Positions 34,386-44,300 of a stretch of 64,000 bases of DNA are shown piece by piece (the stretch's first letter is position 1; each line of letters begins with the position of its first letter). The position numbers and the translations under genes were made by a program. The DNA comes from Ursus arctos (taxonomy: Eukaryota > Chordata > Mammalia > Carnivora > Ursidae), in assembly GCF_023065955.2 (NCBI RefSeq), contig NW_026623008.1, positions 20,580,001 through 20,644,000 of the forward strand. Direction: 5' to 3'. A model generated the notes under the pieces. The model searched no databases and had not been told where the DNA came from. It worked only from the letters and a program-made list of their open reading frames with translations.

Positions 34386-34765
34386 AATTATGGACTGAAT
34401 GCTTGTGCCTGCCCCCAATTCATACGTCGAAACCCTACCCTCCAACGTGATAGTAGTACTAGGAGGAGTGGCCTTTAGGAATAGTTCTAGGAATACTTAG
34501 GATTAGATGAGGTCACGATGGAAAGGCCCTCATGAATGGAATAGGTGTTCTTATAAAAGTCCTGAAAAGTTTCCTTTGTTTTGCAATTGACCGCGTAAGG
34601 ATACCAGAAGTCAATCTGCAACCCAGAAGTGGGATCTCACCAGAACCCAACCACGCTGGTACCCTAATGTCATACTTCCAGACTCCAGAACTATGAAAAA
34701 TAAATTTCTGTTGTTAATATACCACCCAGTTGATGGCATTTTGCTATAGCAGTCCAAGCTCAGAC
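34386..34765 (+). mobile_element. MaLR-type solo LTR (ancient endogenous retroviral element)
   Basis: Same layout as the element at 11318: ATGGACTGAATGCTTGTGCC, AATTCATACGTCGAAACCCT, AGACTCCAGAACTATGAAAA and ATTTCTGTTGTTAATATACC. No internal coding region is attached. Confidence 0.65.
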
Positions 34766-34899
34766 ACACACATGTACAGAAAATAATGATTCTTCCCTTC
34801 AGGATGTTGATAATCCATACCAGGGAGATGAGGCATACGCAAAATATATTCAATAAGACAGAATGTACTTGCACAAATGAGATACAAGATGTAATACCA

Positions 34900-35110
34900 A
34901 TAATAGCTACTATTTATTGGTTACTTACAACAAGCCAGGCACTATGCCAAGTGTTTCATAAACAACTTATTTTACTTTTGCAAATTCCACCTTAAAAGCT
35001 ACTATTTTTATCTCTATTTCACAAAAAGGAAGCTGAGGCCCAGAGAGGGGAAGTGAGTTGCCCAAGGCTGCACAGCTGGATGGCGGCAGGGGACAGAAGT
35101 GAGCCCCATT
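34900..35110 (-). repeat. MIR (minus strand), well preserved
   Basis: CAAGCCAGGCACTATGCCAA, GGAAGCTGAGGCCCAGAGAG and GTGAGTTGCCCAAGGCTGCA. Confidence 0.8.
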
Positions 35111-35559
35111 CTGGGCTCTAGGCCTCACATCCTTATCAGAAAAATCCATCCCTATAACTCCTAGGCTTTGTCCAAGTTTTACCATTTTGTTCATCCATTT
35201 CCAGTCCATCTTTTTTTTTTTTTAATTTAACCCTACTTTGAGATGCCAGCTAAAATTTGAATAAATACTATGGTGCCTCAGAGGACCCACAATTCACTGG
35301 ACTTTCCATTCTGAAGTTAGTGTCTGCATAGGAAAAAAGAGGGACGGCAATTTTACAACCTTCTCCAGTCATTACAGCACTGAGAGCTTGTCACTCTGCC
35401 CAACATTGTGAATCACCAAACTGATCGGGAGGCACATCCTAAGCCCTGGGGTATATGCAGCCTTAATAACTATCAGAGTCCTGTGCAAGGTTCAGGTTCT
35501 GCACACTCTTTCAGGGTGATCTCATTTATTCTCATGTCTTTAGTTACCATCTAAGAGGC

Positions 35560-36630
35560 TCTAACTCTGAAAGGTCTACCTCCGGCCCAGCTCTCTCTCC
35601 TCTGAACTCTGTCGGGGCACTAGCACTTGGGTGTTTCATAAACACCTCATGCTCAGTGTATCTGCATATGAACTCATCTCTCCTGCCTCACCCACACTGC
35701 TTTGTGTTTCCTAGCTCAGAAAAAAGCACTACCATGGCCACCCAAGGTAGACATCTAGACACCTGTGACTCCTTCTATCTTTAGCTCTGGTTAGTCATCA
35801 AATCGTTCTCTTCCTTATTTTTAAAATCTGTCTTTTGTCCTATAATTATCTCTCAGCTGGAGTTGTACCAAAGCTCCTAAGCTGGTCTTCTTTCTCCAGG
35901 TTCTCCTTTCTCAAGCTTTTCTCCACATTGCAGCCAGAGTGATCTTTTTATAGCTCACAAATGTTCTTTAAGTCTAGCACACAAAGTCCTCCAGGGTCTG
36001 AGCCTTACTCCTTCCCCAGACTCATTTATTTTGGCCCCTTACCTCAGATTCTATACCCTAATTCTATTTAACTTAGTGTCCTTTTATTTTTTTTTAAAGA
36101 TTTTATTTATTTATTCGACAGAGATAGAGACAGCAGCGAGAGAGGGAACACAAGCAGGGGGAGTGGGAGAGGAAGAAGCAGACTCATAGTGGAAGAGCCT
36201 GATGTGGGGCTCGATCCCATAACGCCGGGATCACGCCCTGAGCCGAAGGCAGACGCTTAACTGCTGTGCCACCCAGGCGCCGCCTTAGTGTCCTTTTAAA
36301 CATGCTGTTCCCTTCACCTGAAATTCCCTTTTCTCCCTTCTTTATCTAACATCTATTGATCCTTCAAGTAGGCATTGCTTACCTTTTCCAGGAATCCTTC
36401 ACTGATGCCCCCAAGATGGACCAAGTGTCCTGCTTGCTTCCAAAGGGGTTGAGCGATTGATACCTAATTTTCCTATTGAATCATATTACATGGTACAGAC
36501 ACCTTAGTTTAACCCTCAGATTCCCACAACTTACCTATAAACTCTTTTGAGGGTAGAGATGGAGCTAACAGCTAACAAAATGTCTAGAACAGTCTAGACT
36601 TTCAAGAAATGTTCAATATAAAAAAATGAA
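35560..36630 (+). repeat. L2 LINE, about 1 kb, split by a young SINE
   Basis: A + strand L2 3' region in order: TTATCTCTCAGCTGGAGTTG, CACATTGCAGCCAGAGTGAT, CACAAAGTCCTCCAGGGTCT, (SINE), ACATGCTGTTCCCTTCACCT, TTTTCCAGGAATCCTTCACT and ACAAAATGTCTAGAACAGTC. Confidence 0.75.
36087..36283 (-). mobile_element. Young bear-type SINE with perfect target duplication
   Basis: CTTAGTGTCCTTTTA is repeated exactly (36072-36086 and 36284-36298). A minus-strand copy with TTATTTATTTATTCGACAGA. It interrupts the L2. Confidence 0.94.
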
Positions 36631-36679
36631 TGGGGTACTGTAGGTTACAGCAAGGGAACTAGACCTAGAAGTGTTAGTA

Positions 36680-36860
36680 CAGTACAGTAATTAAGACAGA
36701 GGGCGCAAGTCAACGTTTTACATTGGTATTACAGCCTCCCCGCTCCTTTGCATGTTATGTAACAACTCGTTGCCTGGATTTCCCCATTAGTAAAATTAGA
36801 GTAACAATTGTACTTGGCTCATAGGCCTGCTGTGAGGATCAAATTTAAAATTTTGACATA
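36680..36860 (+). repeat. MIR, diverged
   Basis: CAGTAATTAAGACAGAGGGC, TGCCTGGATTTCCCCATTAG and CATAGGCCTGCTGTGAGGAT. The stretch from 36861 to about 37190 is AT-rich and unassigned. Confidence 0.6.
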
Positions 36861-37299
36861 TTGTTCATTACTTTTTGCATTAAATTTGTAAAATATCGCA
36901 TTAAAGTAGTATTTATCTTAGCCAATGAGTTTCTGGTGTCCCTTTAATTTTTTCACTCCGGTAGAGTACCTCATTCACTTCACTCTAGTCCTCACTTTGT
37001 TCACACTTTATATGCTTGACAAATATTAGCAGCGTTCAATATTTATCTCCCTATATTTTCAAATATGCAGTAAAGTGAACAAATATTAAGTGTATTGCTG
37101 AGCTCCCTAATTGTTCAGAACATTATGCTTCGCAGCAAAGGGTGTCTTTTCACCCTTAAGCATCCAACAAAAAGTTCGTTAAGTCTCCCTTTCCGTGTTT
37201 TCCGCAGCTCCCTTCCCCAGGCTCTCTTTCGCCCCTGTCAGTCTCAAGAGATTTCCTAGACAAAACCAGTCCAAATCATCAAACTTGAAAAAATATTTT

Positions 37300-37530
37300 C
37301 CTATAGGACAGCCTATGACGTCAAGCCCCTCGGTAAATCCCAGGGGACCCTCCAACGGAGGCCGCCATCTTCCATACGGCGGCATTGCGTCTCGCGCATG
37401 CGCTTCTGTTTGCGAGGCTGCAAAGAAGATTTTATCCCTTCTCGGCACCCTTACGTCGCGGGGCATTGGTGTCAAGATTTACGCGACGTCCGTTTCTTGC
37501 TGGACGTGGGAAGGCGAGGAGGTGATGATG
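37300..37530 (+). promoter_or_regulatory. MED18: MED18 CpG-rich promoter with CRE, YY1 and NRF1 sites
   Basis: This is the only CpG-dense block between the two genes. It holds a perfect CRE palindrome TGACGTCA at 37316-37323, a YY1-type GCCGCCATCTT at 37361-37371, a perfect NRF1 palindrome GCGCATGCGC at 37394-37403, an inverted CCAAT (ATTGG) at 37465-37469 and further ACGTC half-sites at 37453-37490. No TATA box is evident. Such TATA-less promoters are common in housekeeping genes, and YY1 plus NRF1 sites usually lie close to the start sites. The position about 0.9 kb upstream of the MED18 ATG supports the assignment. Transcription start is inferred, not seen. Confidence 0.8.
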
Positions 37531-37659
37531 TTGCACTATCCAGAGGGCTTTAATTTTAGGGCTGGGGGCTGATTGTTCAAAATCTCCGAGGTGCTGGGGT
37601 GGGTATATTACCCACTTTACGAGAAGAGACTAGAGTGCGCTCGGGGGCGTGTTTATAGT
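37400..37659 (+). other. MED18: Probable non-coding first exon of MED18
   Basis: A strong donor match, GTAAGTGGG, begins at 37660, downstream of the promoter motifs, and the acceptor before the first coding exon is at 38240-38241. A first exon from near 37,400 to 37,659 is therefore plausible. A weaker alternative donor is GTGATG near 37,520. The start position is a guess. Confidence 0.45.
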
Positions 37660-37769
37660 GTAAGTGGGTACGTGTCTTTGATACTGGTTTAAGGGGACCT
37701 AAACCATCCTTTTCCGAGAACTTCACGCTTCCGCCTTGCTATTTTTGAAAGGCGTTTTCAGAGAGGCGG

Positions 37770-38080
37770 ATCGCCTAGATTTTAGATTGATTCAGGCTCT
37801 GCCACCGACTTGCTGTAGTCCTTGGGCCCCCTTCCGAGTCTCAGTATCTTCATCTATAAATTGAAGAGTAGACAAAGCCTTTATTAAGTCACCTTTCAGT
37901 TCTGAATGGTATTACATGTCCGAGCCACAAAGTTTTGGGGGTTAAATATCGTTGGCCCCATTTTATAAGGAGGACATTGAGTCCCAGGTTTGATGACTCC
38001 CTCAAGATTGCCCAGAAAACTTTTAGAGATTTCAGACAGACATTGAGACTAGAAGATTACGCTGTAACTCTACGACCACT
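37770..38080. repeat. MIR fragments in the first MED18 intron
   Basis: The + MIR at about 37770-37910 (CTGCCACCGACTTGCTGTAG) is followed by a reversed piece at about 37930-38080 (GGCCCCATTTTATAAGGAGG). Confidence 0.6.
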
Positions 38081-38241
38081 ACTCCTTTGTGTATTTCTGT
38101 ATCATCAGTTCCTGAAACTGGCCTATATAGCAGCTACTCAAAAAGTTTGAATGGATGAATGAATCTTTTGATATCAAGGAGACAAGCAGATCTGTTGTTT
38201 CTCTGCCACTCTAATGTGTTAACAATGTAACACTTCTCTAG

Positions 38242-38384
38242 GTGTTTCTTCTGCTTTACTTGACTGGGGACTCTGAAACCAGTTCTGTTGTCTTCAACTT
38301 AATCGGACACCATGGAGGCACCTCCAGTCACCATGATGCCTGTCACTGGAGGCACCATTAATATGATGGAGTACTTGCTGCAGG
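38242..38384 (+). CDS. MED18: MED18 first coding exon (coding from 38312)
   Basis: The exon likely starts after CTCTAG at 38236-38241 and ends before GTAAGT at 38385. Bases 38242-38311 are 5' UTR and ATG is at 38312. The context GACACCATGG is a good Kozak match (A at -3, G at +4). The exon ends one base into a glycine codon. A diverged copy of this exon lies 2.4 kb downstream. Confidence 0.93.
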
Positions 38385-41300
38385 GTAAGTGAACCAGGCA
38401 ACTTAGATGACCTGTTTTCCTCTTTCTGTTCATCATCTGGGGGGAGGAGAGGCCGTTATACAAAGGCAGCCTGCATGATTTCTGGCATTCAGTAGACAGC
38501 AACTTTTTAAAAAAAATTTAAACATTAATTATGGTCACAAACACATAACATTCAATTAAGTGTACAATTCAGTAGTGTTAATTATATTCACGTCATTGTA
38601 TAACTGATCTCTAGAACTTTTTCATCTTGCAGAACTGAAACTCTGTACCCTTTAAACACTAATTGCTCCTTTCCCCTCCCCTCAGCCCTTGGCAACCACC
38701 TTTCTGCTTTGTTTTTTATTTTGACTACTCCAGATATTTCATATGAGTGGAATCATACAGTGGTTGTCTTTTTATGACTGACTTCTTTTATTAGCATAAT
38801 GTCCTTAAGGTTCATCCCTATTGTAGCATGTGACAGGATCCCCTTTTTATTTTTTATTTTTATTTTTTTTTTAAGATTTTATTTATTTATTCGACAGAGA
38901 TAGAGACAGCCAGCGAGAGAGGGAACACAAGCAGGGGGAGTGGGAGAGGAAGAAGCAGGCTCATAGTGGAAGAGCCTGATGTGGGGCTCGATCCCAGAAC
39001 GCCGGGATCACGCCCTGAGCCAAAGGGAGACGCTTAACCGCTGTGCCACCCAGGCGCCCCGAGGATCCCCCTTTTTAAAGCTGAATAACATTTCATTTTG
39101 TGTATATACTACATTTTCTTTATCTACTCATCTGTCATTTGGGTTGTTTTTGCCTCTTGGTTATCGTGAATATTGCTGCAGCAAACATGGGTGTGCAAAT
39201 ATCTCTTCAAGATCCTGCTTTGAGGGGCCCCCTGCGTGGCTCAGTTGGTTGAGCGTCTGCCTTTGGCTCAGGCCGTGATCTCAGAGTCCTGGGATGGAGA
39301 CCCACATTGGGCTCCCTACTCAGTGGCAAGTCTGCTCCTCCCTCTCTCTCTGCCCCTCCCCCCAGCTTCTGCTCTCTCTCTCACTCTCAAATAAATAAAA
39401 TCTTAAAAAAAAAAAAAAAGACCTGCTTTGAATTTTTGATATATGCCCAGAAGTGGGATGACTGGATCATATAATTCTATGATACTGTTATTAGCTCTGT
39501 CATATAGATCAGGAAGCAGGTTAAGTGGGGTGCCTGGGTGGCTCAGGTCATGATTCCAGGGTCCTGAGATCATGCCCCGAGTCAGGCTCCCATGCTCAGC
39601 AGGGAGTCTGCTTCTCCCTCTCCCTCTACCCCTCCACCCCTCACTCATCCTCGCTCTCTTTCTCTCTCTCTCTCTCAAATAAATAAAATCTTTAAAATAA
39701 AATAAAAAGAATGTAAATTAAAAAAAAAAAAAAAAAAGAAATAGGTAAAGTGAGTTGCCCAGATGAAAAAACTCAAGATCCAGAGAGGGTAGTGATTTTC
39801 AGGAGATCATATACTGTTTTGTGGAAGAGTTTAGACTTTAATTCAGATCATCCCTTTAGTAACTTAATATGAACAACATGATGTTATTAATTTTCACTTC
39901 TTAAGCTACCTCTCCTTCAGCCTTTCCCAACCGAGTAAGTGCCAGTGTCATTCACCAATTGCATGAACCAAGCATTTAGGAGTCAGTCACTGTTTTTCAC
40001 TTTACCCCCACATCAAGTCCATCTCTAAGTCCTATTCATTTTACTTCCAACATATATTTTAAATAAGTATTTTTTCCGCCTGCAGTGCCACACCCGGTTT
40101 ATCATCCCCCACTTGAACTACTTCAGTAAACTTTTACTTGTTACATTGTTTCCACTTCTGATTATCTCTGTCCCCACACCAACAGGTAGTCATCTTTTTA
40201 TTTTTGTATTTATAATTGGTGGGTTTTTTTGATTTTTTTTTATTTATTTGACACAGAGAGAGAGAGAGAGAGAGACAGCAAGCACAGGCAGGGGGAGCAG
40301 CAGGCAAGGGAGAAGCAGGCTCCCTCCTGAGCAGGGAGCCTGACGGGCTCAATCCCAGGACCCTGGGATCATGACCTGAGCCAAAGGCAGACACTTAACT
40401 GACTGAGCCGCCCAGGCATCCCTATTATTGGTATTTTTTTAAGTAAACTTTGTGCCCCCAATGTGGGTCTTGAACTCAGGACCTGCAGATCAAGAGTTGG
40501 ATGCTCGTAGTGCCTGGGTGGCTCAGTTGGTTGAGTGTCCAACTGCTGATTTCGGTTCACGTCCTGATCTCAGGGTCACGGGATCAAGCCCCGTGTCAGG
40601 CTCTGTAAGTCTGATTCTTTCCCTCTCCCTCGCCCTTCTCCATGTGTGCTCTCTCTCAAATAAATAAATCTTAAAACAACACAAAACAAAAAAAGGAGTT
40701 GCAGGCTCTGCCAACTGAGCCTGGTAACAATGTAACACTTCTCCAGGTGTTTCTTGTGCTTTATTGACTGGGGACTCCAAAACCAGTTCTGTTGTCTTCA
40801 ACTTAGGCACCATGAAGGCACCTGCAGTCACCATGATCACTGTCACTAGAGACACTATTAATATGATGGAGTGCCTGCTGCAGGGGACCTACCAGGCATC
40901 CCCAGTAGACATCTTTTTTTTTTTTTAAGATTTTATTTATTTATTTGACAGAGAGAGACAGCCAGCGAGAGAGGGAACACAAGCAGGGGGAGTGGGAGAG
41001 GAAGAAGCAGGCTCCTAGCAGAGGAGACTGATTTGGGGCTCGATCCCATAACGCCGGGATCACGCCCTGAGCCAAAGGCAGACGCTTAACGACTGCGCCA
41101 CCCAGGCACCCCCCCCACCAGTAGACATCTTTTTAAATAATTGTTTTATTATTTAAAAATTCAAACATAGAGACTAATATAGTAAAGAGTCCATTTTCAT
41201 CGTCTAGATTTCAGTTTGTATCATTTTGCCATATTTGCTTCTTTTTTCTTTTGCTGTTTTTTTTTTAAGTTTGTTTTCTTTTTAAGAGAGGGAGGGATGG

Positions 41301-44300
41301 GAGGGTGGCAGAGGGAAAGGGAGAGAGAAAATCTTAAGCAGGCTCCACTCCCAGCACAGAGCCCAACACAGGACTTAATCTCACAACCCTGAGATCATGA
41401 CTTAAGCCGAAATCAAGAGTTGGACGCTTAACTGACTGAGCCCCCAGGCGCCCCTTAAGACTGTATATTTAAGTAATCTCTACACCCAACGTTGGGCTCA
41501 AACTTACAACCCCGAGATCAAGAGTCATGCTCCACCGACGGAGCCAACCAGGTGCCCCTCTTGCTGTTCTTAAAGAAAATTTCTGACCTCATAACATTTT
41601 ACTGCTAAGGTCTTCAGTATGCATCTCTAAAAAACAAGGATATTTTTCTTCGTAACCTTAATACCATCATTATTATCTTAAGAAAATTAATAATATATTT
41701 TAATGTCACCTAACATCTAGTCCATATTCAAAAGTTTCTCCCCAGTTGTCCCCAAAATGTATTTTGTAAACAGGATACAATCAAGTATCATGCATTACAT
41801 TGGATAATTGTACCTCTTCAGTCTCTTTGAATTTGAACCGGTCTCCCCTCAGCTACACTTTTTTTCCCCTCATGACCATGTCTTGTTGAGTCCATACCAG
41901 TTTTCGTGGAATAATCCTTTGAAAATGTAAATCCAGTCATGTCTTTCCCTGTTTTGTTGAAAATAAAGTGTGGCGCACATAGATGCCGAGTGACCTTTGG
42001 ATAAAATACCGCCTTCACCACGGACTGTATGTCAGGCCTCCACTGCTGTGGCCCAGGCCAAATCCTCACTTCAGTCTCATCTTCCTTCTTGCTCACGGCA
42101 CTTCAGGCACCCTGATACCTTTCCGTTTTCTTTAACTGCCCAGGCCCGTTCCTGCCTCTGTGCCCTAGCACTTGATGATCCCTCTGGCCCAGTACTTTTC
42201 TCCAGCTCTTCAAATGACCATCTCATTTTCATCCTTCAGGTTTCAGCTCAGTTGCATCCCCTTAGGGAGACCTTCTCTGACTCCAGCCCCTCAGAGAGGT
42301 CTTCTCTTCTCCACCCCCACCAATTGCTCTCTATCCCATCTCCCTTCTATTTCCTTGTATTTCTGTTTGTTTACTAACTTATTTTTTGTTTCCCCTACTG
42401 AATTGTAATCTCCATTAGGGCATGGACCCCTACTTCCTAACATAATGCCTAGAACAGCATTCAAGAATATAGGTTGAATGAACCAACACTCACAAAGCTC
42501 CTCAAATGTTTGAGGAATGGGGTCGCCTGGGTGGCTCAGTCTGTTACGTTTGCCTTCAGCTCAGGTCATGATCCCAGGGTCCTGGGATCAAGCCCTGCAT
42601 TGGGCTCCCTGTGGGAGCCTGCTTCTCCCTCTCCCTCTGCCTGCCGCTCCCCCTGCTTGTACTCTCTCTCTCCCTGTCCAATAAATAAATAACATCTTTA
42701 AAAAAAAAAGTTTGAAGAATGAACAAACACATGTCTGATACTGTCCTGAATGTAGGGTACAATGTATTGAATGTAGGACTTGTTCCCTGCTCCCATGATC
42801 TTCTGTCCTGTTATTACTGGGATCTGATCTGTTGTTTTTCCTACAATGCTCCCCATTTCCAAAAATTCAGTCCTTTGAGTCTCACTATCAATATTTACTA
42901 TAGTAACAATGTTAACAAATTTATTCAGTATGTATTTGAATATGTTCCTAGCACTGGAGTATCAGCAATGGAGGAAGAAAGATGAATAAAGTATCAATAT
43001 ACAATTGATATATTGAAAGATGGCTAGAGAATCGAGGTGATAATGCTAAAGAAAACTAAGCAGGGAGGTGGAAAGAGATTGGAGGGAGATGTGCTGTCTT
43101 ATATAGGGTGATCAGAAAAGATCTCTCTGATAAAGTGACACTTGAGAAAGACCTGAAGAAACTGATAGGGTGAGGCATGCAGATACTGGTGAGAAAAATT
43201 TTCTGTGTGTAGGGACTAAGGGAAGAGGCTCTGAAGAGAAATACTTTATCATATACTTGGCATTTTCAGGAAATACTAGGAAGATCACTGTGGCTGGAGA
43301 AAGTGATCTAGGGAGATAGTAGAAGGAAATGCTGTTGGACTGGTAGCAGAGACTACAATGTTCCGTGCCTTGTAGACGCTGGTAAAGACTTCGGGATTTA
43401 TTCTGAATGACACAGGAAGGGTCATTTTGGGATTTATTCTGAATGACACATTGAAGGGTTCTGAGCAGTGAAGTGTCATTTTCTGCCTTATATTCTAAAA
43501 AGACCACTTGGCTGTTGTGGAGAAGAGAAGAAGCAGGCAAGGGCAGAAGCAGACTATTGCAAAAACTAGGCAAGCTATGAAGGAAACTTGGACTAGATGG
43601 AAATGAATGAGAAGTGAGAAGTGGTTGGATTCTGCATTATTTTAAAAATATAGATTGGGTGTAAGATATGGGGGAAAGAAAGGCGTCAGGGTGATTCTGT
43701 GGTTTGGAGCCTGGGCGACTGGAAGCAGAGCGTTTCCATTTACCGTGATGGAGAAGACTGCAGGAGGAATAAGATTATGGAGGAAAAGCCAGCAGCTGGA
43801 TCCTGAACGTATGAAGGCGAAGATGTCTGTTATGCATCCGAGTGGAGAAGCTGAGGAGACAGTCGGATGGCTATATGAGTCTGTAGTTTATGAGGTAAAT
43901 ACGGAGTCCTCAGGGCATAAGTGATATTTAAAGCCATAGCACCAAATTAGGTCACCTTGGGAGGAAGAGAGTGTTGATAAGGAGGACGAGGATTGAGTCC
44001 TGGGATCCTCCAGTATTTAGGCAAGATGAGAAAAACCCAGCAAAGTCGACTTAAAAGGAATGGTCAGCGCGTTAGGTGAAGAGCAAGAGAAGAGTTGTGT
44101 CCCAGAGGCCAAGGGAAGAATAGATTTCAAGGTGGGTTTCATCTAACAACCATGCCGGATGCTGCTAGGAGGGTGAATAAGATGAGACCAAAAATCAGCG
44201 TATTTCTCTGGAGCATTTCATTCTCTTTTACTTAAATATGTTACATAAAAAGGAAATGTTATAATCTACAGATGGAAAACTTGTGTTGCTGGAAATAGAA

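Larger units (their letters stand above)
38505..39520 (-). repeat. Old L1 LINE in the MED18 intron, split by two SINEs
   Basis: Reversed L1: TAAGTGTACAATTCAGTAGT, CCCTTGGCAACCACCTTTCT, TATTGCTGCAGCAAACATGG and CCCAGAAGTGGGATGACTGG. SINEs at about 38849-39060 and 39225-39418 interrupt it. Confidence 0.8.
40432..40902 (-). mobile_element. Short-type SINE (-) split by a SINE (+) and by a MED18 exon copy
   Basis: The host SINE begins AAGTAAACTTTGTGCCCCCA and reads to GAGTTGGATGCTC (40494-40506). A + strand SINE follows (about 40507-40695), then the duplicated GAGTTGCAGGCTC (40696-40708) and CTGCCAACTGAGCCTGG. The exon copy then intervenes, and the last bases of the host SINE appear as ACCAGGCATCCCC at about 40891-40903. 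Confidence 0.7.

Noticed and set aside
37195..37572. 125-codon open frame on + across the MED18 promoter
   Set aside because: It spans the CpG-rich promoter motifs, has no recognised domain, and an overlapping frame is open on the other strand. GC-rich promoter DNA readily gives such frames.
40723..40888. Processed (retrotransposed) MED18 pseudogene
   Set aside because: It includes intronic sequence upstream of the splice acceptor and does not continue into the last exon, so it is not derived from spliced mRNA.
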